A DNA stretch of 64,000 nucleotides from Haladaptatus halobius (GTDB lineage: Archaea; Halobacteriota; Halobacteria; Halobacteriales; Haladaptataceae): NCBI RefSeq assembly GCF_020618475.1, contig NZ_CP085335.1:1860001-1924000 (forward strand), in the 5' to 3' direction. Shown here in pieces: positions 17,384-25,802 of this stretch. Under the pieces are notes generated by a model. The model searched no databases, was not told the origin of the DNA, and saw only the letters and a program-made list of their open reading frames with translations. Every line of letters starts with the position of its first letter. The stretch's first letter is position 1. Position numbers and translations under genes: made by a program.

Positions 17384-18235
17384 TCAGTATTCCCACGTCC
17401 CCTCGTCCGTCACGACGGAATCGAGCAAGCGGGTCGGCGTCGCGTCGTAGGCCGGGTTCGCCACCGAGAAGCCTTCCGCCGGCTCTCGAATCACTTCGCT
17501 TCCGGAGCGGAAATCGTTCTCGAAGCGGAACGCCTCGCCCACTATCTTCGCGCTGGAGCCGATGGTCGTCACGGGGACGCCCACCTCGTTCGCGGTGGTG
17601 ACGAGGGGAAACGTTCCGACGCGGTTGTAGAGCGTCTCATCCACGATGCAGTCCATACCGGTAAACACGCGGTCGCACTCTGGTAGATAGTGGCCCGAGG
17701 CGCCGTCCACGATGAGGGTCACGTCCACTTGGTCGATTTCGCCGAGCACGCGGGCGGTTTTACGCCCAAGGTAGCGCGGGCGAGCCTCCAACACGTACAC
17801 GTCGAGGTACGCGCCCTCCGTGACGGCCTGTTCGACCGCTTCCAGCACGGTCGAGGAGTAGTCGTGGGTCATGAACGTCAGGCCGTCCTCGAACAGCGGG
17901 GCGGCGTTCTCGGCGGCGCGGCGCTTGGCGGTCACGACCTGCTCGACGACGCTGTCGATGGCTTCGCTCGTGTTCTGTTTGGCTTCTTCGACCGACTCAT
18001 TTTCCGCGTCAGTGACCATCGTGACGATGGCTCGCTGGGTCGTGACGAGCGAGGCGTGGGAAGGGTTCGCCCGCCGGAGGGCGTTGCTGTTGTGTTCGAG
18101 CGCGCGCTCGAACTCCTCGACCGTCTCGAACTCTCGGTCTAAGAGGTCTTCCAGCGCCTGCGCGGCCTTGACCGCGACGGTCGAGGAGCTGTGCGTCTGC
18201 ATCTCCTGTATCTCCTCGACAGTCTCGTCTATCAT
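17384..18235 (-). CDS. eIF2B alpha/ribose-1,5-bisphosphate isomerase-family protein
   Basis: This 283-residue protein belongs to the eIF2B-alpha-like/R15P isomerase superfamily. The N-terminal half is helical (MIDETVEEIQEMQTHSSS); the C-terminal Rossmann-like half has LDVYVLEARPRYLGRKTARVL, DCIVDETLYNRVGTF and the closing VTTIGSSAKIV. Archaeal members are annotated either as initiation factor subunits or as isomerases of ribose-1,5-bisphosphate. Without strict active-site comparison I cannot decide. The sugar-locus neighbourhood would favour a metabolic isomerase. Confidence 0.8.
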   Translation of the reverse strand: MIDETVEEIQEMQTHSSSTVAVKAAQALEDLLDREFETVEEFERALEHNSNALRRANPSHASLVTTQRAIVTMVTDAENESVEEAKQNTSEAIDSVVEQVVTAKRRAAENAAPLFEDGLTFMTHDYSSTVLEAVEQAVTEGAYLDVYVLEARPRYLGRKTARVLGEIDQVDVTLIVDGASGHYLPECDRVFTGMDCIVDETLYNRVGTFPLVTTANEVGVPVTTIGSSAKIVGEAFRFENDFRSGSEVIREPAEGFSVANPAYDATPTRLLDSVVTDEGTWEY

Positions 18236-18420
18236 GCGCTAACGGAGTTCGTCGGGATACAAGATTGTTCTGGGTTTCCGATTTGTAATGCGCGGAATCG
18301 TCCACGGTCGAACTCGGTGATAGAGGCGGTAAACGAGATTCGGAGCGACGACTTCGTGTTCGCCTCGGTCGTCCGTTTCGGAAGCGGTGAACTCCGCCCG
18401 ACACCCCCTCGGTCGGTAGG

Positions 18421-18427
18421 TATATTT
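18421..18427 (+). promoter_or_regulatory. TATA box of the methyltransferase gene
   Basis: TATATTT lies 29-35 bases before the ATG at 18456, which predicts transcription starting within a few bases of the start codon. Confidence 0.55.
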
Positions 18428-18455
18428 GAATCAGTATTCGAAACGAGAATAGATA

Positions 18456-21400
18456 ATGACCGACGCCGCGACAGCTTACGACCGAGCGTTCCTCGAGGAG
18501 AACGGATACTTCTCGCGGGAAAGCTCCGACGCGACCGCGGTCGATGGCGAATCGATTCCGTTCGCCTTCGACCCTCGGAGTCGTCTCGCCTACTTCGAGG
18601 ATATCGACCCGGACACGCATTCGGAAGTAGTGAAAGAGCTGCGGCGTACTCGTAATTTCGACTACTACTGGTTCTGGAACGCGGACGATGCGCGCGTCGC
18701 CGTCTACCGAACCCACGGTGAGAACAAGTGGTTCGTCTTCAACCAGTCGCTCTCCCGATCGGACGACGCGGTATCGAGCGATCGGTCGAAACTCGAAACC
18801 ATCGATACCGGGTTCAACGACTTGTTCGACATCCGGGCGGTCGTCAACCGATTCTACCGCCAGCTCTGGGACATCCGTCTCGACTTGGCACGCGCCTACG
18901 ACGTACCGGCCAGCGACGAAGTATCCGACAAGGAGAAACTGCTGGCGGCGCAACGAACCATCGACCGCCTCATCTTCAGTTACTTTCTCGTCGAGAAGAA
19001 CATCATTCACGCGATAGACGACGCGAACCAGCGCTTGGAGTTGGATTCCAAGGAGACGTTTCTTCAACTGGAGCAATACACCGAATTCGGCGATTTTCTG
19101 AACGAGATCTTCTTCGAGTATCTCAACAGCAAAGATCCGAACGAGTATCCGATCACGGACTCCGTCTCCATCTTCATCCCGTACCTGAACGGCGGGTTGT
19201 TCCGCGAACACCGGATACCGACGAGGACAGGCGGGACCGTCTCCGAACGCGATTTGGACACGACCAGCTTCGACTGGCGTAACTTAGTCGACGAACTCAA
19301 CGGTTACAACTGGCTCATCGACGACTACCCAGACACGGAAAACGAGGGGAACGCTGCCGCATTCGGCGGTCGGGACACCGCGAACAAGCTCTCCCCGGCA
19401 GTCCTGGGTCACATTTACGAGAAGTTCGTCATCACGATCAGCGAACTCTCCGAAGAGGAGCAAGTGACGCTCGACGAACTAGACGATCTCGACATCACGG
19501 ATAGCGGCGAGCAACTGCTGAAGGGGAACAAGAAAGCCGGCGCGTACTATACTCCAGATTACATCGCCACGGAGAATACCAGAGAGACGCTCTGGTCGCG
19601 CGTCACGAATCTTCTGGTTCGAGAGCACGGAATCGATGGTGAGACGTTCCCCGGGCCGGTGGAGTACTTCGAGCGAGCGTTGAATCCGGAGGCGGAGAAC
19701 CCGGAAGGCGTCACGCTCGAACTGATGGACGGCGTGCTGGCCGAACTAACCGCGCTCGACCCGAGTGTGGGGAGCGGTGCGTTCCTCCGCTCACTAGGTG
19801 ACATCCTGGAAGACTGGCGGATCAAGTGTAGTCGGGACGCAACGCCAGACAAGTACCGAATCAGGCGGAGCATCGTCAGAAACTCGCTTCACGGCGTCGA
19901 CCTGCTGGAGGGCGCGACCGAGATCTGTAAGTTCCGTCTGTGGTTGTGGCTCATCAGCGCGTCGACCGTCGATCTGACCGGTGAGAATCCGAAGTCCGAA
20001 CCGCTTCCGAACATCGATTTCAACGTTCGTCAGGGAAATAGTCTAATCGGTGTGGCGAGTGCGGACGTGCGCTCTCTCCTCGAACTCGAGGAGTTCGACT
20101 GGATCGACGGCGAGCGGATCAAGTACCCCGAAGCGGTCGAACAGTATCAGAGCGACATCGCCGAGTATCAGCGAACGCACGGTGCCGCGGCCGAGGAAGT
20201 CCGCCAGCGCCTACTCGGAGAACGAGAGCTGCTGAACGAGAAGCTCAACAGCGTGTACGTGAAGGAACGCGACGTTCGCGTCGAACAGGACGTTTCGAGT
20301 TTCGACAAGTACCTCGAAATCATTGACGAAGTCGAGGGACGCGTAAAGCTCAACCTCGATTTCGACAGCGCCATGCGGGACGAAGAGCGCAGTCTGGTAT
20401 CCGGTTGTGGCTTCCGCGAACAGAAGAACTGGAAAACGACCGCGTATCATAGAGACACTCGGAAGACGAGTGCATCCGCGATCGAAGAGGTGTTCGAAAT
20501 GATGGCCGATCAGGGAAGCGTCAGCGTCGAACGTCCGCTCCTGAAAAGCGATATCGAAACGCTCGAACCGTTCCACTGGTTGTTCGAGTTCCCGGAATCG
20601 TACGCGCCAAACAGGGGGGTCTATTTCGACATTATAATCGGCAACCCGCCGCACGGAAGCACCCTCCGCGGCACGCAGAAGCGAATCCTGGAAGACACGT
20701 ACGACCTCATCGAAGACGATCGAGAGGTGGCGAAGATGTTCACCGAGCGTAGCTGGAAACTCACCGATGGAGAGTTGAGTTTCATCGTTCCGAAGGCGGG
20801 GACGTACAATTCGACGTGGCGCGACTACCGCGAATTCTGTCAACCGAAGCTCGCTCGGGCACTCGATTTAGGGAAGGCGTTTCGCAACGTCCAACACGAG
20901 CAAGTGACGATTCATCTGTCGCAGGATGTGGTGGGTGCGGACAGCTACGAATGCGGTGCACTTCCCGAAGGTGAGACGTACACGGACGATGTGGCGGACA
21001 TGAAAAAGCCGTTCGCAGACCACCTCGGCACGATTCCGGTGAACGTGTCGCCGGCCGAGCGCGACGTTGCGGAGGGTCTTTACGAGTCCGAACTGCCGCA
21101 ACTCGGTGATTTCGATATCGACGTTGGCCGCGGAACCGGCCGTCGGTACGCGACGGACGACCCGAGCGAACCGATCGCGTTTCAAGGGAGGGAAGTAAAG
21201 CGGTACTTCACGAAGCCGGCCTCCGATCGCGTGGACGATAGCAAAGTGACGGGAAGCGGTCGAAAGCGGATGGCACAGCCGAAGGTGATCGCACAGAATC
21301 TGATCGCACACGTTCAGAATCCGTACGACCACGTAAAAATCGCCGCTGTGTACGACCCTTCGGCTTCGTTCAACTTCGAGACAGTTACGAACATCGTGGT

Positions 21401-22037
21401 GAACGACGACGACGCGCCGTCGAACGCCGTGATGGCGCTACTGCTGAACTCGCCAATCGTGAACTGGTTCACATACATCCTCATCTACAACCGGGCAATT
21501 CGAGATATGCACTTCGACGATTACTTCCTTCGGAATTTCGTACTGCCGGAGTCGATTTCGGACGCGGAAACTGCTGCGCTGGAGAACCTCTATTATCTCC
21601 TCTCCATCACGCGCGTCGTTGCGAACGACGTGAACCGCACGAACGCGGCGAAGACGCACGACGTACTCGACAACGTCGCAGCCGCCGCGTGCTACGAACT
21701 CTATCTCCGTGAGTTGGACGGCGAACGGAAACTCGAGACGCGGCTGTTGTCGCTGCTGATGGAGCGGCTGGCCGACGCCAGCATCGACTACGGAACCTGG
21801 TTCACGAACTACGTGAGTCCGTCCGTCTCAGTCGATAGCACCGCCACGAGTCGGATCGCGGAAACCTCGCTGACGCTCGCCGACGAACTCGCAGCGGTCA
21901 CGAGCGACACCGCTACAGCCACCGAGATGCGACGGATCGCCGAGCACCCGTGGGTGCGGGTCATCGAACGGGATCATCTCGGAGAGGTTGACGGGGACAC
22001 CGACTGGAGTGGTATCCCGAACTTCGGCCCGCGGTAA
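18456..22037 (+). CDS. Eco57I-like DNA adenine methyltransferase / putative type IIG restriction-modification protein
   Basis: This 1193-residue protein has the class-gamma N6-adenine methyltransferase core: motif X KAGAYYTPDYIA near residue 363, motif I LDPSVGSGAFL near 432, and motif IV GNPPHGSTL near 730. The C-terminal part (about 850-1193) looks like a target-recognition domain. Type IIG enzymes add an N-terminal PD-(D/E)xK nuclease, but in the first 330 residues I see no clear D...ExK set, only a FDYYWFWNADD / GENKWFVF region. Motif IV has H where NPPY, NPPF or NPPW is usual. There is no partner gene (no specificity subunit, helicase, PglZ or BrxC). It may be a lone modifying enzyme or use a divergent nuclease. 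The placement between housekeeping genes suggests acquisition. Confidence 0.82.
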   Translation: MTDAATAYDRAFLEENGYFSRESSDATAVDGESIPFAFDPRSRLAYFEDIDPDTHSEVVKELRRTRNFDYYWFWNADDARVAVYRTHGENKWFVFNQSLSRSDDAVSSDRSKLETIDTGFNDLFDIRAVVNRFYRQLWDIRLDLARAYDVPASDEVSDKEKLLAAQRTIDRLIFSYFLVEKNIIHAIDDANQRLELDSKETFLQLEQYTEFGDFLNEIFFEYLNSKDPNEYPITDSVSIFIPYLNGGLFREHRIPTRTGGTVSERDLDTTSFDWRNLVDELNGYNWLIDDYPDTENEGNAAAFGGRDTANKLSPAVLGHIYEKFVITISELSEEEQVTLDELDDLDITDSGEQLLKGNKKAGAYYTPDYIATENTRETLWSRVTNLLVREHGIDGETFPGPVEYFERALNPEAENPEGVTLELMDGVLAELTALDPSVGSGAFLRSLGDILEDWRIKCSRDATPDKYRIRRSIVRNSLHGVDLLEGATEICKFRLWLWLISASTVDLTGENPKSEPLPNIDFNVRQGNSLIGVASADVRSLLELEEFDWIDGERIKYPEAVEQYQSDIAEYQRTHGAAAEEVRQRLLGERELLNEKLNSVYVKERDVRVEQDVSSFDKYLEIIDEVEGRVKLNLDFDSAMRDEERSLVSGCGFREQKNWKTTAYHRDTRKTSASAIEEVFEMMADQGSVSVERPLLKSDIETLEPFHWLFEFPESYAPNRGVYFDIIIGNPPHGSTLRGTQKRILEDTYDLIEDDREVAKMFTERSWKLTDGELSFIVPKAGTYNSTWRDYREFCQPKLARALDLGKAFRNVQHEQVTIHLSQDVVGADSYECGALPEGETYTDDVADMKKPFADHLGTIPVNVSPAERDVAEGLYESELPQLGDFDIDVGRGTGRRYATDDPSEPIAFQGREVKRYFTKPASDRVDDSKVTGSGRKRMAQPKVIAQNLIAHVQNPYDHVKIAAVYDPSASFNFETVTNIVVNDDDAPSNAVMALLLNSPIVNWFTYILIYNRAIRDMHFDDYFLRNFVLPESISDAETAALENLYYLLSITRVVANDVNRTNAAKTHDVLDNVAAAACYELYLRELDGERKLETRLLSLLMERLADASIDYGTWFTNYVSPSVSVDSTATSRIAETSLTLADELAAVTSDTATATEMRRIAEHPWVRVIERDHLGEVDGDTDWSGIPNFGPR

Positions 22038-22161
22038 CGATAGCTCCACCGTACTGTCCGTTACTACAAAGGGAGTATCGAAATCCGAGCATCGACGACG
22101 AACTCCCACGCGGATGAGAACCGACGCGCAGTTTACGTTCGCGGAGCACCAACGTCCCTCC

Positions 22162-22467
22162 ATGACCGTTCCCGTCCGCTACTACTGTCCCCACTGCGGC
22201 GCTATCGCAACGCTGGAGCGCGACGCCCGTCTCGCTGACAAGTCGGTGACCGCCGACCCCTTGGATGGGTGGGAGTACGCCGACGCCTACGACGAGTTCA
22301 AAGCGGCCGACGGCGTCGAACTCGTCTGTGGAGCCGCCGAAACCGACGGCGAGGGCTGTGGCGAGTTGTACTACCTCAACTTCGTGAAGTTTGACCGCGG
22401 CGAGGAGCTCGACCCGCAGGTTCCGCTTCGGCCGGAGGACGCGCCGAACTTCGATTTCCGAACGTAG
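22162..22467 (+). CDS. Small zinc-ribbon protein
   Basis: This 101-residue protein begins MTVPVRYYCPHCGAIATLER, with CPHC as the first knuckle. A second pair is spaced far down: C in ELVCGAAETDGEGCGELYY. The end, DPQVPLRPEDAPNFDFRT, is acidic. Such a domain probably binds one zinc, but function is unknown. I chose the ATG at 22162 rather than upstream starts because it precedes the conserved YYCPHCG directly. Confidence 0.65.
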   Translation: MTVPVRYYCPHCGAIATLERDARLADKSVTADPLDGWEYADAYDEFKAADGVELVCGAAETDGEGCGELYYLNFVKFDRGEELDPQVPLRPEDAPNFDFRT

Positions 22468-22483
22468 CGCGGCCGAAGCGAAC

Positions 22484-23023
22484 TCACCGTATCCGAAGCC
22501 GAAATCCCCACTCGTAGGTGTCGCCGTCGACGCCGTATCAATCTTCGAATCGATACCGGCTCGGCGGGAAACACGACTCGTTTCTCGCGTGGTTCAACAC
22601 CGACCGCTCAACGTGCGTTCGCTCGCCGGGGTCGAGCGTCCGGCGTTCGACCGCTCTCCGTCCGCCGGAACCGTCACTCCGCTAGCAGCTATCGCACCTG
22701 TCGTCCGACTGCGTCTCGTACTCGAGTACGAGTTTCGAACTATCCGTCGCGGCGCTCACCGTGTCCGCGAACGGGCCGGGGTAGCCGAATCGAAACGTCC
22801 GCGGTTCGTCGGCGGTACACTCGAAGTCGACTCGGAGACGAGGCGGATGCTCCGGCGTCGCCGACGAGACCAGTTCCGCGGAGAGCGTCGCCGGCAAACC
22901 GTCGGGCACCGGGTCGGTCTCGATGGAAAACTGCGCCCCGTCCGAAGAGAAACCGAGGAAGCCGCCGAGACACCCGGCGGTAGCGCTCGCGGCGAGCGCG
23001 CCGAGCACCGCTAGTCGTTGCAT
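22484..23023 (-). pseudogene. Decayed haloarchaeal lipoprotein with two in-frame stops
   Basis: The ATG at 23023 starts a typical lipoprotein: MQRLAVLGALAASATAGC with the lipobox cysteine near residue 18. The frame hits TAG at 22682-22684 (codon 114), directly after DDRCDSC, then continues in the same frame with no shift: TLDPGERTHVERSVLNH, ESCFPPSRYRFED, a second stop TGA at 22538-22540 (codon 162), then YGVDGDTYEWGFRLRIR and a terminal TGA. The 180-codon region reads as one conserved family from end to end. The first stop fits a lost Trp (the family often has CW here), the second an Arg or similar. Both are single-base events. Confidence 0.85.
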
Positions 23024-23081
23024 ACCTCTCGTTCGGCGCAGTAGTATCAAAATTTTCTGATTAGTAAAAAGAACGTTTGGG

Positions 23082-24539
23082 TTATCCCTTGATGTTGCAC
23101 ACCGGGTACGTTCGAGCCACCTTGTCGCCGATGCCGAGCGCGTCGGACACCGCCACGACTTCGTCCACGTCCTTGTAGACGCCCGGCGCTTCCTCCGCGA
23201 CCGTCGCGCCGCTCTGGGCTTTGACGTAGATGTGCTCCTGTTGGAGTTCGTCCTGCACGTCGCCGCCCCAGTAGTCGTTTTTCGCCTGCGTTCGGCTCAT
23301 GACGCGACCCGCGCCGTGGGCAGTCGAACCGAAGCTGAGGTTCATCGACTCCTCGCCGCCGCGGAGGACGTAGCTTCCCGCGCCCATGCTTCCGGGGATG
23401 ATGATGGGCTGGCCCACATCGAGATACGCGCCGGGCACCTCGGGATGGCCCGCCGGGAACGCTCGCGTCGCGCCCTTGCGGTGGACGTACAACTCGCGGT
23501 TTTCCCCGTCCACCTCATGCGTCTCCTTCTTGGCGATGTTGTGCGCCACGTCGTACAGCAGTTCCATCTCCATCTCCCGCCACGACCGCCCGAACACGCG
23601 CTCGAACACCTGCCGCGTCCGGTGCATGATGAGCTGGCGGTTCACCCACGCGAAGTTGATTGCCGCTCCCATCGCCTGATAGTAGTCGTCAGCGAGGTGA
23701 CTTCCAGCGGGCGCGGCGGCGAGTTCCTTGTCGGGGAGCTTCGACAGCAGTCCGGAGTGAGTTTTCTCTATCTTCCGCAGGTAGTCGGTGCAGACCTGAT
23801 GGCCGAGTCCGCGGCTCCCGCAGTGGATGAGCACGACGATCTGATTTTCCGCCAGTCCGTACGCCTCCGCGACGTCCTCCCGGAATACGTCGGTCACGCG
23901 CTGGACTTCGAGGAAGTGGTTACCGCTGCCGAGACTTCCGATCTGATTCTTTCCGCGGTCTTTCGCCTTCTGCGATATCTTCGACGGGTCGCTCTCCGTT
24001 CGAACGCCCTCGTCCTCGCAGTGGGCGAGGTCGGCCTCGACTGCGTACCCCTCGTCCAGCGCCCACGCCACGCCCCTGTCGAGGATGTCTTCGACGGCGT
24101 CGATGTCGCCCTCGACGATGCCACCCCCGCCGAGTCCGGACGGGACGTTGGCGAAGAGGGCGTCCACGAGTTCTTCCTCTCGCCCTCGCAGGTCGTCGTA
24201 GGTGAGGTTCGTCCGCATCATCCTGACGCCGCAATTGATGTCGTAGCCGACTGCTCCGGGGGAGATACAGCCCGCCTCGGCGTCGATTCCGGCCACGCCG
24301 CCGACCGGGAAGCCGTATCCCTGATGGCCGTCGGGCATACAGAGCGCATGCTTTTGCACGCCCGGCAGGTGGGTCGCGTTCCGCAACTGCTGGAGCGTCT
24401 TGTCGTCTGCGATCTGGTCGAGCAGTTTCTCGCTGGCGAACACCCGCGCGGGCGTCCCCATTCCGTCTTCCTGCGGAATCTCCCAGACGTACTCCCGAAC
24501 CTTTTCGAGCGTGATGTCTCCGGCGGTGTAGGTGGTCAT
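23082..24539 (-). CDS. rtcB: RNA-splicing ligase RtcB
   Basis: This 485-residue enzyme joins RNA ends (2',3'-cyclic phosphate to 5'-OH) and seals tRNA exons after intron removal. Visible features are the metal-binding cysteine C103 in GYDINCGVRMM, GSGNHFLEVQ, HCGSRGLGHQV and the C-terminal guanylation histidine in STAHGAGRVMSR. The ATG at 24539 (MTTYTAGDITLEKV) was chosen; upstream frame is arginine-rich shadow. The archease gene lies upstream on the same strand, 71 bases away, the usual pairing. Confidence 0.95.
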   Translation of the reverse strand: MTTYTAGDITLEKVREYVWEIPQEDGMGTPARVFASEKLLDQIADDKTLQQLRNATHLPGVQKHALCMPDGHQGYGFPVGGVAGIDAEAGCISPGAVGYDINCGVRMMRTNLTYDDLRGREEELVDALFANVPSGLGGGGIVEGDIDAVEDILDRGVAWALDEGYAVEADLAHCEDEGVRTESDPSKISQKAKDRGKNQIGSLGSGNHFLEVQRVTDVFREDVAEAYGLAENQIVVLIHCGSRGLGHQVCTDYLRKIEKTHSGLLSKLPDKELAAAPAGSHLADDYYQAMGAAINFAWVNRQLIMHRTRQVFERVFGRSWREMEMELLYDVAHNIAKKETHEVDGENRELYVHRKGATRAFPAGHPEVPGAYLDVGQPIIIPGSMGAGSYVLRGGEESMNLSFGSTAHGAGRVMSRTQAKNDYWGGDVQDELQQEHIYVKAQSGATVAEEAPGVYKDVDEVVAVSDALGIGDKVARTYPVCNIKG

Positions 24540-24610
24540 ACGATAACGTTCGGCGCGAACCCCGAAGACGTTTCGGAGTCGGGGTGTGCGTCGAAAGCGA
24601 CGTGAACGGT

Positions 24611-25054
24611 TTACACGTCGAACACGACGTACGCCCGCCATCCGCCCGACGTCTCCTCGATCACCATTTCGGAGTAGGTCACGGCCTTTATCTCCCGAGC
24701 GCCGAGTCCGGCGAGGGGAACGCCGCGGGCGCTTCCGGAGAGAACCCACTCGTCCTCCCGTTCGTCGCTCCCTCGCCCGTCACTTTCTCTCCCCTCGTCG
24801 ACGCTCGCGTCGTTGTCCACCGGAAGCACCCCGCGAACGTCGCGCTGGTAGATGAGTTCGTCGAGATAGTCGAAGAGGAGCGCCTCTCGTCCCTCGGCGC
24901 GCACCGCGATGTCGAATCGCTCGCCGTCGTCCGGAACGTCGTCGCACATCGCCGCGGCCATCCCATCGGCGACGGCGGCAAAGACCGCGGCCAGCGACTC
25001 CCCCGTGGCTTCGACCGCGACGTCGGCGGTGTGCTCGCGTAGCGAGAAGTCCAT
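24611..25054 (-). CDS. Archease, RtcB-activating protein
   Basis: This 147-residue protein matches archease: MDFSLREHTADVAVEATGE with the conserved HTADV, then LLFDYLDELIYQRD and IKAVTYSEMVIEE. Archease accelerates guanylation and turnover of RtcB. The middle (about 85-115) is an acidic, serine-rich insertion (ASVDEGRESDGRGSDE) that looks like a haloarchaeal loop. The ATG at 25054 begins the family; the longer frame is not used. Transcribed with rtcB downstream. Confidence 0.92.
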   Translation of the reverse strand: MDFSLREHTADVAVEATGESLAAVFAAVADGMAAAMCDDVPDDGERFDIAVRAEGREALLFDYLDELIYQRDVRGVLPVDNDASVDEGRESDGRGSDEREDEWVLSGSARGVPLAGLGAREIKAVTYSEMVIEETSGGWRAYVVFDV

Positions 25055-25158
25055 CGTCCGATACTCACTCGCTGCGGGTATCAGGCTTGCCAATCCGGTC
25101 GTGTCAACCGGGGCGTATGCCGGTGGAATTATATTGACCTGTCTGCTACTCCCATCCA

Positions 25159-25647
25159 GTGAGCGTAAATATCGACACGCGCGTCGTCCCGCCGGGCGAC
25201 AATCGCTACGTCGAGGAGGCGTGGCGACTAAAGGAGCGAATCCGGCAACGGGACGACGTGCTGAAACAACGACGGGGTTTCTTCACGGACGCGTACCGTC
25301 GCTCGACCGTCTACTGCTACGTCACGGACGGGGAAGGCGGCGAACGACTCATCGGGTTCGCGGCGGTTCGGCGCGACGGTTACATCCTCTTTCTCGCGGT
25401 CGATAGCAATTTCCGAGGTGAAGGGTTCGGTCAGCGATTGGTCGCGAAGGTCGCAGATAACCACAAATCCGTCACCTGTCACGCCCGGACGACGAACGAG
25501 AACGCCCTCCAGTTCTACCGTCATCTCGGATTCGAGGTCGAACGTCGAATCGACAACTACTACGAAGACGGCGGCGATGCCTACTATCTCCGGTTGGGCG
25601 AGGAGGAGAGTATCGCCAAGCGACTCTCCGATTTTATGCGCGGATGA
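25159..25647 (+). CDS. GNAT-family N-acetyltransferase
   Basis: This 162-residue acetyltransferase starts at a GTG, about 26 bases after a TATA-like AATTATATT. The acetyl-CoA loop is VDSNFRGEGFGQRLV (R-x-x-G-x-G), followed by TTNENALQFYRHLGFEVERR, the usual final strand. Relatives acetylate ribosomal-protein N-termini or small molecules; the target is not known. It is divergent from the archease gene and upstream of priS. Confidence 0.85.
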   Translation: MSVNIDTRVVPPGDNRYVEEAWRLKERIRQRDDVLKQRRGFFTDAYRRSTVYCYVTDGEGGERLIGFAAVRRDGYILFLAVDSNFRGEGFGQRLVAKVADNHKSVTCHARTTNENALQFYRHLGFEVERRIDNYYEDGGDAYYLRLGEEESIAKRLSDFMRG

Positions 25648-25802
25648 GCGTTCTTGCGATTTCTTCCCGTGGATTCCGCGTTTCTCCCCGAATCTAGTGC
25701 GCGGTCGAGTTCCGAGGGCGGCCAACCGCGATTTTCCCGACGTAACGGGTGATTGAATCGAAGAAACAACGCTTTAATCGTTCGCCGTCTCATGCACGGA
25801 CG

